From NCBI RefSeq assembly GCF_004803755.1, contig NZ_CP032311.1, positions 432,501-496,500 of the forward strand: a stretch of 64,000 nucleotides of DNA, given 5' to 3'. How positions within the stretch are numbered: the first letter of the stretch is position 1; the number at the start of each line of letters is the position of its first letter. Source of the stretch: Pseudomonas sp. DG56-2. GTDB lineage: Bacteria; Pseudomonadota; Gammaproteobacteria; Pseudomonadales; Pseudomonadaceae. The notes beneath the pieces are model-generated. The model saw only the letters and a program-made list of their open reading frames with translations. It made no database searches and was not told the DNA's origin. The position numbers and the translations under genes are program-made. This document shows, in pieces, positions 9,594 through 17,819 of the stretch.

Positions 9594-11276
9594 TCAGTCG
9601 GCCAGGGCGATGGGGCCGATTTCATGGAACACATCGCCTGGACCGGGGTTATCTGGATGGGTATGACCCCCGAAGTGAGTCATGATACCCCACACTGCAT
9701 TGAGCGACGTTTGCACGGCGCCTTCGACCCAGGCGGGGGTCCAGGACACGTCATCACCGGCGATGAAGATGCCGCGTTGCTCGCTAGGCAAATCCTGCTG
9801 CATGAAGTGCGCGTACATGCGTTGGTTGTAACGGTAGTGACCCGGCAGGGCGCCTTTGAAGGCACCGAGGAAATGCGGATCGGCTTCCCAGGACACGGTG
9901 ATCGGATCACCGATGATGTGCCCGGCGATGTCCACTTTTGGATAGATTTTCTTCAATGCATCAAGGGCTAGCTTCACCCGCTTTTCCACCGGGTGTGGAA
10001 GCATCTTCAGGGCGTCGCTCATCCAGGAATAGGACAGGCAGATCACGCCCGGCTTGTCGTCACCGTTGTCGAACAGGTAAGTACCACGGGTCAGGCGGTC
10101 GGTGAGGGTCATGCTCATCAAATCACGGCCGGTTTCTGGGTCTTTATCTTTCCAGAATGGTCGATCGACCATGACGAAGGTCTTCGACGACTGCATATAA
10201 CGGGTACGGTCCAGGGCCATCCACATTTTTTGCGAGAACAGCGATTCCTCGCATTCGATCTGGGTGGTCAGCAGCCAGCTCTGGCAGGTAGTCAGCACGG
10301 CACCATAGTGGCGCGTGTCGCCCCAGTTGTCAGTGACCGCCAGGCGTCCATCGGCATGGCGAGCAATGCTCTTGACCCCCGGGCGCGGCGCTCCCCGGTG
10401 CAGGGAGCTGAGACTGGTGCCTTCCGGCCAGTGGGCGCAGCGTTGGGGCACATGGCGCCAGATGCCCAGCGGAACCTGCTCGACGCCACCTACCACCAAA
10501 TGCTGGTGATCGTCGCAGTTGGTCATTACCACGCGGAAGATTTCCAGCATCGAGTTAGGGAAGTCCGAGTCCCAGCCACCGGTTCCGAATCCGACCTGGC
10601 CGAACACTTCCCGATGCAGAAAGCTGAGTTTGGCAAAGGCTTTGGAGGTGGCGACGAAGTCGTAGAAGGTGCGGTCGTCCCAAAGCGGCACCAGGGTGTT
10701 CCAGAGTTCCTTGAGACGCGGCACATCACGGTCGCGGATCGCTTGTTGGATCTCTGCGAAACGGGAGCCATCCTCCAGGGCATCGGCCCAGGCATCGGCA
10801 ACTTCCTGGAACAGTTGCGGCAGGTCCGAGAGCTTTTCGGCGTAGTGGGTCTGGCCTTCAAGGTCGATGACCGTGCTACCCGAAGCTGGCGTCAGCGGGT
10901 TAGGGAAAGGCTTGGTTTGCAGGCCCAGCTTGTCTACATAGTGGTAGAACGCGGTGGAGGACACGGGGAATCGCATGCCGCCCAGTTCAGCGATGATTCC
11001 ATCGGTGCCTTCGAAGCTTTGCGAGCGCAGTCGGCCACCCATCTTCGACGCTTCGTACACCACGGGTTTAAGGCCCAGCTTCATCAGCTCGTATGCCGCT
11101 ACCAGGCCGGCAATGCCGGCACCCACAATGGCCACTTCTTCACCGTGACGTTCGACAGGAATACTGCCCAGGCCGGCTGGGTGTTCGATCCAGTCATCAA
11201 ACGCGAAAGGGAAATCCGGGCCAAAAATGGTGACAGGTTTTTTGCCGTCGGCTGGATGACGATTATTCTTATTCAT
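9594..11276 (-). CDS. davB: L-lysine 2-monooxygenase DavB (flavin amine oxidase family)
   Basis: 560 residues. It oxidatively decarboxylates L-lysine to 5-aminopentanamide using FAD and O2. The dinucleotide-binding motif EVAIVGAGIAGLVAAYEL is near residue 48, followed by VVYEASKMGGRLRS, the typical flavin amine oxidase signature. GIFIAGDDVSWTPAWVEGAV near the C-terminus is the FAD-contacting segment of this family. The 5' neighbour on the same strand is an Lrp-type regulator and the 3' neighbour is davA. There is no signal peptide. Confidence 0.93.
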   Translation of the reverse strand: MNKNNRHPADGKKPVTIFGPDFPFAFDDWIEHPAGLGSIPVERHGEEVAIVGAGIAGLVAAYELMKLGLKPVVYEASKMGGRLRSQSFEGTDGIIAELGGMRFPVSSTAFYHYVDKLGLQTKPFPNPLTPASGSTVIDLEGQTHYAEKLSDLPQLFQEVADAWADALEDGSRFAEIQQAIRDRDVPRLKELWNTLVPLWDDRTFYDFVATSKAFAKLSFLHREVFGQVGFGTGGWDSDFPNSMLEIFRVVMTNCDDHQHLVVGGVEQVPLGIWRHVPQRCAHWPEGTSLSSLHRGAPRPGVKSIARHADGRLAVTDNWGDTRHYGAVLTTCQSWLLTTQIECEESLFSQKMWMALDRTRYMQSSKTFVMVDRPFWKDKDPETGRDLMSMTLTDRLTRGTYLFDNGDDKPGVICLSYSWMSDALKMLPHPVEKRVKLALDALKKIYPKVDIAGHIIGDPITVSWEADPHFLGAFKGALPGHYRYNQRMYAHFMQQDLPSEQRGIFIAGDDVSWTPAWVEGAVQTSLNAVWGIMTHFGGHTHPDNPGPGDVFHEIGPIALAD

Positions 11277-11377
11277 GAGATGACCTTGCCAGGGCTGCGC
11301 TGCACGCGAAGCTTGAGTATAGAAAACGCTGGCGGTCAGTTTAGAGCGTGTGAGTTACGTAATTAAGAAGCAGAGTG

Positions 11378-11432
11378 TCGTCTATTTGCTCGCCAAATCG
11401 TCTATTTGTCTCCAGTCATCGTCATAATGACG
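11378..11432 (-). promoter_or_regulatory. Candidate Lrp-type operator region upstream of davB
   Basis: TCGTCTATTTG occurs twice at 11378-11388 and 11398-11408, exactly 20 bp apart. The first overlaps a symmetric ATTTG-ctcgc-CAAAT (11384-11398), a 15-bp site of the size and symmetry bound by Lrp/AsnC dimers. A second perfect palindrome, CGTCAT-a-ATGACG, lies at 11420-11432. All are between the regulator and davB. Confidence 0.5.
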
Positions 11433-11461
11433 TCTGCGCTGGGGACGGGCTGGCCCCGTGA

Positions 11462-11920
11462 TCAGTTCCAGCCACGATCCACCTTGCTACTGAGAATGAT
11501 CGAAGTAGTGGTCTTCTCCACACCCTCGACGCTGCCGATCTGATCAAGCAACTGATCCAGTTGTTCCGGCGAATCACTGCGCAGCCAGGCCACATAATCA
11601 AACTCACCACTCACTGCACAGAGCTGCTGCACTTGCCCCATGGCACCAAGGCGGCGTACCACTTCCTTGCCCGAGCGCGGCTGCACCTTGATCCCGACAT
11701 AGGCTTGTAACCCGCCATCAATCAAGCGCTGCCCAAGGCGCACACCATAGCCGCTGATAACTTTGGTTTTCTCCAGCCGCGCCAGGCGCGAGGTGACTGT
11801 CGTGCGGGCAATGCCCAACTGCCGGGCAAGCATGGCAACGCTTTCGCGGGCGTTGATCTGCAAGAGCGAAATCAGTTGGCGGTCGATTTCATCGAGGGCG
11901 ATGGGGCGACTGTCGGACAT
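11462..11920 (-). CDS. Lrp/AsnC-family regulator, probable regulator of davBA
   Basis: 152 residues from MSDSRPIALDEIDRQLISLL; the open frame extends 53 codons upstream but that part is unlike any Lrp N-terminus. It has the N-terminal winged helix (ARQLGIARTTVTSRLARLEK as recognition helix) and the C-terminal RAM/AsnC ligand-binding domain (VSGEFDYVAWLRSDS, VEKTTTSIILSS). Such proteins are octameric amino-acid-responsive regulators. It is codirectional with and just upstream of davB, with palindromic sites in the 185-bp gap, so lysine-responsive control is a reasonable inference. Confidence 0.9.
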   Translation of the reverse strand: MSDSRPIALDEIDRQLISLLQINARESVAMLARQLGIARTTVTSRLARLEKTKVISGYGVRLGQRLIDGGLQAYVGIKVQPRSGKEVVRRLGAMGQVQQLCAVSGEFDYVAWLRSDSPEQLDQLLDQIGSVEGVEKTTTSIILSSKVDRGWN

Positions 11921-12109
11921 GGGTATTCTCTGGGTTGGCGCGTAGCGTGGCGGACGAGGTAAACCCGTTAGCCTATCCACACCCCATGCTACCCGGCAAG
12001 CTTCCCGCGCGGTGAACAACTGCGCTGGAGCAGGCTTGTGCGGCTTCAGCCTCGCTACAAATTCGCTCAGCACATACAATCTAGCCTCTCAACTTGACGA
12101 GCACGCTTC

Positions 12110-13312
12110 ATGTCAACGGATGTATTGACTCAATCCACCCCCCAACGCTTGGGGAATCTAATCATCAGCTACTTGCTGCCGCTTGGCTGGCTTGTCACGC
12201 TGACAGGAATGTTCTGGGCCTGGGAGCGCCCGCACTACCATAAATCCTTTTATATCTTTCTCGCCTTTCCAACTCTGCTGGCCTTGATCCTGCGTCCGCG
12301 CTTGCTCAAGCCCCTCACGAGCAACCCTTTATTTATTGCTTTCCTGACCTTCAGCGCCTACACCATGCTGAGTCTTGCCTGGTCCGATACCGAGAATTCG
12401 GTCGGCAGCTTGCTCAAGCGCCCGCTGTACATTGCCATGCTGATGTTTGCCGCAGGCATCATCGCCCTGCGTACTCCTGAGCGCCTTGGGCAGCTCACAC
12501 GCCTGGCAGCTATCATCGCTGCTGTGGCTGCGGGGCTTTCGCTTCTGTATTTCGCCTTCAACACCCCCTCCATCTTTCGTTACCGACTGACTGGGTACGG
12601 CGCGCTCTACAACCCGCTCCTCACCGGTCACGTCTTTGGGGCATTCGCCGCATTCTGGCTGGCTTCGTGGTTTCAGGCGCGGAGCCCACTGAGTCCTTTG
12701 CCGATTATTTGCCTGGCGCTGCTAGGCGCCGCGATCCTTGCCACTGGCTCACGGACACCCTTGGTTGGTCTTGCGGGGGCGCTGATCTGGTTGCTGATCG
12801 TCGGCGATCGACGCCGCGGGATGATTGCGCTGGGGTTGGCGGCGCTGACTTTGGTGGGCGTTGCGATTCTTCACCCTGAAGCGATCACTCAGCGCGGCAT
12901 CTCCTACCGCCCGGCCATTTGGATGGATGCGTTGCGCCAGATTGGCGAGCACCCATGGCTGGGCCATGGATACGACAGCCCCATGACGGTGGCCATTCCC
13001 GGAATACGCAAGCTTTCCGATCCCCACAACATTGAGTTGGGGGTGTTGTACGCGGGCGGTATCGTAGGATTGGTGCTGTGGATGACGCTATATGGCCTGG
13101 CGATGTATTTCAGCTGGATCTATCGAAAGCATCCAACCGTTACCCTGGCGGCCACCTGGCTGGTGTTCGGTTTTGCTTCGGGCCTGACTGAAGGCAGCGC
13201 CTTCATGTCACGCCCTAAAGAACATTGGTTCTTGATCTGGTTGCCGCTGGCAATGGTTTACGGGCAATCGCTCATTTACTGGAAGCGTGACCGCGCATCT
13301 TCGCTGAGCTGA
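12110..13312 (+). CDS. O-antigen ligase / Wzy_C-family polytopic membrane protein
   Basis: 400 residues with about 11 membrane segments. The central periplasmic-loop signature of the family is present: ATGSRTPLVGLAG, a long loop with the segment EHPWLGHGYDS, and DPHNIELGVLYAGG, where the conserved His lies. Members ligate O-polysaccharide to lipid A-core (WaaL) or polymerise glycans at the inner membrane. The substrate cannot be told from sequence. It faces a family 2 glycosyltransferase whose 3' end overlaps it by 41 bases, suggesting a small two-gene surface-glycan locus outside a large LPS cluster. Confidence 0.82.
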   Translation: MSTDVLTQSTPQRLGNLIISYLLPLGWLVTLTGMFWAWERPHYHKSFYIFLAFPTLLALILRPRLLKPLTSNPLFIAFLTFSAYTMLSLAWSDTENSVGSLLKRPLYIAMLMFAAGIIALRTPERLGQLTRLAAIIAAVAAGLSLLYFAFNTPSIFRYRLTGYGALYNPLLTGHVFGAFAAFWLASWFQARSPLSPLPIICLALLGAAILATGSRTPLVGLAGALIWLLIVGDRRRGMIALGLAALTLVGVAILHPEAITQRGISYRPAIWMDALRQIGEHPWLGHGYDSPMTVAIPGIRKLSDPHNIELGVLYAGGIVGLVLWMTLYGLAMYFSWIYRKHPTVTLAATWLVFGFASGLTEGSAFMSRPKEHWFLIWLPLAMVYGQSLIYWKRDRASSLS

Positions 13313-14192
13313 TCAGTCGCCACATACCGCGGAAGGTTTTCTTGTTCCAGAACTTGACCGGGATTTCCGCCAGGATCTCTCGGGCAAGGGCCTTATCGCG
13401 GTTGGCGTACTTGAGCAGCATGGAGTTACGAAAGTTCATGCACACCCACTCATAGCGTGGATGATCGCAGAACACCTCATATGTCCGTAGTACGTTATCC
13501 ACCATGAAGCGGCCGTTCTTGAAGGTATTGCTCGGGTGGTCACGGTATTGAGCCAGCACCTCGCCGAGCACGTCGATAAAGTAACCGGCGCGGGTGATTG
13601 CCAGCTCGATGTAGACGTCTTCCAGGCGGATATTGGCATTGAAACCGCCCACTTTATCCAAGGCTTCACGACGCAGCATCAACGTTGCAGCCATTGGCCC
13701 AGGCTTGCGGTCGAGAAACAGATCATCGAAATCCAGGCGGCGAAAGGGCAGATTGCGCTTACGCTGTTCGCGGGGGCCCATCACCTTGCCATCCTGGTCG
13801 ATGGTCTCGATGTTGGCCGAGCAGATTCCCACCTCAGGCTTGCCACGCATGTACTCGACCTGGGTGGCGATGCGATGGGGGAACATAATGTCGTCGGAAC
13901 CGAATGGCACGATCAGCTCACCGCGCGCGCGTTCAATGGCATCATTCAGGGTGCGAGCCAGGCCTTGGTTGGCCTGCAACTTCAAATCGAAACCGTGCTG
14001 CGCTTGCAGTCGCTGCAAAATTGCCTGGCTGTCGTCCTTGGAACCATCGTCGATGACCAGCAGCTCTATATTCTTATAAGTCTGGTTGATAACGCTATTA
14101 ATGCACGTTTCGATATATCGCGCATGATTGTAGGACGCGATGATCACTGTCACCAACGGCGAATCAGTAGCATCGTGACGCTGAGCAGACAT
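13272..14192 (-). CDS. Family 2 glycosyltransferase
   Basis: 306 residues from the ATG at 14192-14190, preceded at 9 bases by AGGGG; a TTG two codons upstream is less likely. The GT-A fold is shown by VTVIIASYNHARYIETCINS, LLVIDDGSKDDS and the metal-binding PFGSDDIMFP segment. LEDVYIELAITRAGYF resembles the acceptor region of LPS-type enzymes. No transmembrane segments, so it should act on the cytoplasmic side of the inner membrane. It is convergent with the ligase-like gene, overlapping by 41 bases. The sugar donor and acceptor are unknown. Confidence 0.85.
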   Translation of the reverse strand: MSAQRHDATDSPLVTVIIASYNHARYIETCINSVINQTYKNIELLVIDDGSKDDSQAILQRLQAQHGFDLKLQANQGLARTLNDAIERARGELIVPFGSDDIMFPHRIATQVEYMRGKPEVGICSANIETIDQDGKVMGPREQRKRNLPFRRLDFDDLFLDRKPGPMAATLMLRREALDKVGGFNANIRLEDVYIELAITRAGYFIDVLGEVLAQYRDHPSNTFKNGRFMVDNVLRTYEVFCDHPRYEWVCMNFRNSMLLKYANRDKALAREILAEIPVKFWNKKTFRGMWRLISSAKMRGHASSK

Positions 14193-14637
14193 AAACAAAA
14201 ACCCCTAAGTTTGTACCGTACCGCATGAGTACTTCGCAGCTCACATCTGCAGAGGGCGCGCTCAAGCGTACGAGCCCTCATCTTGATCTTAGCTAATGGA
14301 TTGCACGTGTACCGCACGTGTCTTGCAATCGTCGTTCTGGCGACCTCCATGGAGTCCCCTGTCACCAAAACTACTGTGCTGTGAACGCATGGTCCCTGCT
14401 GCATTGGCAGATCGCAGGCACGCGAAAGGCATTCTACCGGGATATCAGCCATCCGTGGCGCTGATGGCCAATTGCTTCATTGAAAGATGTCTTGAATCAA
14501 CGAGTTAGCAATGCGTGCGTCGCACTTTTCATGTGCTTGTAAGACGAATCCGGGACGATTCGAGAGGCGCCTAAACTGGGAGCGGCGGAATATTTCTTAC
14601 GGGCATAAAAAAGCCGCGCGGTGCGCGGCTTTGAAAC
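14193..14637. other. Intergenic stretch before the island, no gene seen
   Basis: 445 bases. It should hold the promoter of the glycosyltransferase and ends with the displaced tRNA terminator (14606-14632). Open frames of 60-70 codons here have no ribosome-binding site or recognisable product, and I do not call them. Confidence 0.5.
14606..14632 (-). terminator. Displaced original terminator of the tRNA
   Basis: On the minus strand AAAGCCGCGC-acc-GCGCGGCTTT followed by a run of T. It lies just beyond the left copy of the tRNA 3' repeat, in the place expected for the pre-insertion terminator of the tRNA gene. Confidence 0.8.
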
Positions 14638-14685
14638 TGGTGGGCCCACACGGACTCGAACCGTGGACCAAAGGATTATGAGTCC
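14638..14685 (-). repeat. Left attachment-site repeat (tRNA 3' half fragment)
   Basis: 48 bases identical to the 3' part of the intact tRNA gene except for one base (14657 C versus 20239 T, T-loop position 57). Beyond 14685 the sequence departs from the tRNA, so this copy is not a functional tRNA gene. It is probably the original host 3' half, displaced by integration. Confidence 0.88.
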
Positions 14686-14777
14686 AAACTCAAGCCAGGA
14701 AAGCACAGAGGGATGGCCAGGTCAGCCCGTTTTTAAAGGAATATATGGGCTTATATCCCGTTAATTTTCTAGAGGGT

Positions 14778-14795
14778 GTGGACGTTTTGTGGACA
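14778..14795 (+). repeat. Left paired GTGGAC repeat, candidate recombinase arm site
   Basis: GTGGAC-gtttt-GTGGACA: two hexamers with an 11-bp period. It is repeated with one base change near the right end (20130-20147) in the same orientation. Position just inside the attachment repeat suggests recombinase or excisionase binding. Confidence 0.55.
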
Positions 14796-14808
14796 TTCTC
14801 TATCCCCC

Positions 14809-15435
14809 CTAGGGGCTTTCAGAGCTACCTATGATGGATTGCCAAGATTGCAAATTCCTTTTATGGAATTCTTCAATTCTTGCGAGTTGATCGCGGAGGC
14901 CTTGCTTTGGGTCGTAAAAACTGGGCCGTTCAGGGAGGGGAATCTTGTACGTCGCGCAAAGAGACTCTATCTGCGCTATAGCTTTTAAACCGAGCGTGGA
15001 AAGTGTCTCGCGTCGGTAGAGGTGGTATTCGTCATAGTCCGGAGGGGAAGCGTTCTCCCGAGCAGATGCCAATCCTTCTTTGATTCCCTCGAGCCGATTT
15101 GGCATCGACATGATGTCGTACATAAGTTGGGTTGGCAGCGCTCGATAGTCACCGCCTTCAGGAAGTGCGAATTCCGGGTTTGGGACCGAGCTGCGGGTGT
15201 ACCCATTTTCATCTGTATAGAGTGGGTCGTTTACCGCGTTGTAGCAGTCACCCACCAGCTTTTCCAGCGCGAGCACCAATCGAATACTAAGGTGCTGAGC
15301 TTCGATTTCTCGCTTTTTCCACGAAAGAAGTGACTCCTTTATCCATCCCAATATGAACACTATGAGCTGGCCGGAAATGGCGATCAGGCCCCCTAACGCG
15401 ACTTTCCCCATATCCGAAGCAAAAAACTCCCACAT
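14809..15435 (-). CDS. Hypothetical single-pass membrane protein of the island, 208 aa
   Basis: Not recognised. One strong membrane segment at about residues 11-32 (KVALGGLIAISGQLIVFILG), followed by a charged helical stretch and a soluble region of about 165 residues rich in acidic and aromatic residues; topology probably N-out with a cytoplasmic tail. A GGGGATAG site precedes the ATG. It is the first gene inside the left end, transcribed toward that end and away from the DUF4209 gene. Its size and layout (short N-terminus, one helix, soluble tail) resemble the membrane protein at 17820-18440, though no clear residue similarity is visible. Could be a defence accessory or immunity-type protein; this is speculation. 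Confidence 0.7.
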   Translation of the reverse strand: MWEFFASDMGKVALGGLIAISGQLIVFILGWIKESLLSWKKREIEAQHLSIRLVLALEKLVGDCYNAVNDPLYTDENGYTRSSVPNPEFALPEGGDYRALPTQLMYDIMSMPNRLEGIKEGLASARENASPPDYDEYHLYRRETLSTLGLKAIAQIESLCATYKIPLPERPSFYDPKQGLRDQLARIEEFHKRNLQSWQSIIGSSESP

Positions 15436-15977
15436 TTCGTCTATCCCCTAGCTTGGTTCCGAGTGACGCAAAATTCGCTGGTGCTCATGGTAGGTTGTGA
15501 CGATATTGCACGAACCTCACCTCCCTTTCCGGTGTTTTTCAAACACTCAGCATGCTGCGGTTCGAAGCTTTAAATTTTGGCTAGCTTGTGAAGTGAGTGA
15601 AATGCTGGGGAAGCCCCGGCTGTCTTGACTCACAGCCGTTATGGCGGCCCTTCCTATTGAACCAAATACCACACCTGATGTGACCCGCTCATAATTTGAA
15701 AACCCTCCGCTGCCATGTTTTTCTGGGCATGATGCCTTGTGAACCGGGGCCTCCAGCAATCCACTCCCGACTTGGCTCGCTCTCGGTCTAGTGCAAGGCC
15801 TCTACATTTCTTTGCAAAACTTTGCATACCGTGCAACTGCCGAGCGCCTCATAAACCCCGTAGCTGGCCTGGGCTGGGGCCCGGTTTGCACTACTTAGTC
15901 GGTTTGCACAAAAATCGAACGCAGAGCACGTCGGCGGGAGGGGGATAAGTGATTTTTCATGCAAATTTTTCTTACCC
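15436..15977. promoter_or_regulatory. 542-bp non-coding stretch ahead of the DUF4209 gene, with clustered TTTGCA motifs
   Basis: No convincing gene. It contains the perfect palindrome TGCAAA-ac-TTTGCA (15813-15826) and a direct repeat CGGTTTGCAC at 15882-15891 and 15900-15909, 18 bp apart. These could form the control region of the cargo operon. A GGGAGGGGG run near 15934 is not followed by a well-placed start codon. Confidence 0.4.
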
Positions 15978-17807
15978 ATGGCAGTTTTGTCAGCACACCT
16001 TCGCGTAAGACTAGATGGGCCATTAATGGATACTAATAACTTAGAAGTCTCACCACTTGAGCTGCTCGCTGTGGCAAATGACCCAAGCCTCATTGAGGCA
16101 GACGATTGCACGGCAGTTTACTCAATGCTTGCCCATGTTGAGACTGGAGCTGCTGGGCAGCTTCTCAAGCTAATAACGTCCATGATGCTGAAGCCTTCTA
16201 GTCCGAGAACGCCGTTTAACCCTATGATTAGATTCGGGGAGGGTGCAAGTTTTTGCATTGGAAACGCCAGCAGAACTCAGGTTTTCTGCATGTCATCGAT
16301 AACATCCAACATAGTGAATAGCGAACTCAGGGCAAGGCTAAGCGATTATGTCTGGTGCGAGAAAGCTGGAGGCATTGAGCAGGCACACATAGCAGTAGCA
16401 TCCTATATTGATTCTGCTAGAAATCTTGATTCAAAGGGTGAGAAGTTTTCGGCAGTAACACGGCTTGAGCGCGCACTTCGATTAAATTATTCATTGCGTC
16501 GCGGCGGTGCAAAAAATGCAAGTCTGGTAAATGAGTTCGCGATATGGCTACTTGAGAAAAAAGATTTGGTCGAGTATCCGGTGGCACTTATACGGCTTGC
16601 CGCAGAGTTTGGAATAAAAGATGATAATTTTTTATACGAAACCGCATTCGACTTGTCTAATGAGTTAGTTGCTGATAAGCAATTCAGACGGGCTGTCTCA
16701 TTGCTTGAGGCCTCTCAGGCCTGCGCTGTAGCAATGAATGACAAACAAAAAGAATATAAAGCAATTGAAGCAATTGCCTTGTGCCATGAAAAAGAAGCGG
16801 AGCACCATCCAAGCTTACTAGCAGCTGGGTGCCTTAAGGCGTCTATTGACGCTCTTAGAAATATCCCGGGCACCCGAGAAAAGCAGGAAGATTTGTACGT
16901 CAAAATGCGAACGCATCAGCGCGAACTGAAGCATCAAATGAAGACTGTGACTTTTTCCTCTGGTGACATTTCAGATAGGGTAAAAGCAGCCGAAAAAATG
17001 GTTCAAGGTCTCGATTTTCAAGACAGTATTTTTCGGTTGGCTTTGGCGGTAACAAATCCGATTCAGATAAATAAGCTGAAGAAGGTTGTACAAGAAAATA
17101 TTGAGAATAGTATTTTTGCTGATTTGGGGGCAGACCATATAGACTCAGACGGTCTAACCATCGCGAGAACTCCTGGCCTTGGCGAAGGTGAGGATAATGC
17201 CGCTCTTGAAAGTTTCTTAATGCAAGCACTCAGACTTGAACACAGGTCTATGGTCCACTCTTCAATACTTCCAGCTATGGAGGAAATTGCAAATACATTT
17301 TATTTTGATAAAGAAGCATGGATGCCTCTCCTGGAAAACAATCCTTTCGTCCCTCGAGATCACATAGACTTTTTTGCTCGAGGGCTCACTGCAGGACTGC
17401 AGGGTGACTTCTTAATATCCAGTCATCTACTCATACCGCAAATTGAAAACTCATTAAGATACTGCTTGGAACAGCTAGACGCGGAACCCACAACACTGCA
17501 CGGTAATGGCGACCAAGAAAGAGATGGCATAAAATTCTTACTGGACCACCCAAAAATCATAAGTGCATTCGGCCCTGACATCCTATATACATTGAGAGCG
17601 GTTTTAATTGACAGGGTTTACGGAGGCCTGAGGCACTCAGTATCTCATGGCTCAATTTCCAGTTATCAAATGAATGATGATGCGGCTGTAGTTCTGTGGT
17701 GGATCACGCTTAGGATAGTAACATTCCCCTATTATAAATATTGGCTTCGTCGATACGGTGAAAACTTGTTCTCTCAATTCCCTGAATTTCGATCGATAAA
17801 TAACTAG
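15978..17807 (+). CDS. DUF4209-like protein with HEPN-type R-x4-H motif, 609 aa
   Basis: Residues 1 to about 400 are mostly helical without a recognised catalytic motif. The last 200 residues resemble DUF4209: HIDFFARGLTAGLQGDFLIS, HLLIPQIENSLRYCLEQ, and the signature GLRHSVSHGS around residues 550-559. R552 and H557 match the R-x4-6-H active site of HEPN ribonucleases and the RNxxxHG motif that I recall for this Pfam family. The C-terminus holds an aromatic helix. No ribosome-binding site precedes the ATG at 15978; the ATG at 16026 is an alternative. Seven to twelve bases after its stop begins a membrane protein, so the two form an operon. Codon use is AT-rich, unlike flanking genes, which fits horizontal transfer. 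RNA cleavage and a defence role are inferences. Confidence 0.75.
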   Translation: MAVLSAHLRVRLDGPLMDTNNLEVSPLELLAVANDPSLIEADDCTAVYSMLAHVETGAAGQLLKLITSMMLKPSSPRTPFNPMIRFGEGASFCIGNASRTQVFCMSSITSNIVNSELRARLSDYVWCEKAGGIEQAHIAVASYIDSARNLDSKGEKFSAVTRLERALRLNYSLRRGGAKNASLVNEFAIWLLEKKDLVEYPVALIRLAAEFGIKDDNFLYETAFDLSNELVADKQFRRAVSLLEASQACAVAMNDKQKEYKAIEAIALCHEKEAEHHPSLLAAGCLKASIDALRNIPGTREKQEDLYVKMRTHQRELKHQMKTVTFSSGDISDRVKAAEKMVQGLDFQDSIFRLALAVTNPIQINKLKKVVQENIENSIFADLGADHIDSDGLTIARTPGLGEGEDNAALESFLMQALRLEHRSMVHSSILPAMEEIANTFYFDKEAWMPLLENNPFVPRDHIDFFARGLTAGLQGDFLISSHLLIPQIENSLRYCLEQLDAEPTTLHGNGDQERDGIKFLLDHPKIISAFGPDILYTLRAVLIDRVYGGLRHSVSHGSISSYQMNDDAAVVLWWITLRIVTFPYYKYWLRRYGENLFSQFPEFRSINN

Positions 17808-17819
17808 GAGCAATTGAAA

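Noticed and set aside
9993..11366. Plus-strand open frame of 457 codons
   Set aside because: Antisense to davB, which has clear FAD motifs.
14296..14508. 70-codon open frame before the element
   Set aside because: No ribosome-binding site, Cys/Trp/Pro-rich nonsense-like composition, no recognisable product.
14638..14685. Second tRNA gene
   Set aside because: Only the 3' half is present; the 5' half, D-arm and acceptor partner strand are missing.
15436..15977. Small genes or a toxin-antitoxin pair upstream of the DUF4209 gene
   Set aside because: Open frames of 60-70 codons overlap each other on both strands with no start signals or recognisable fold.
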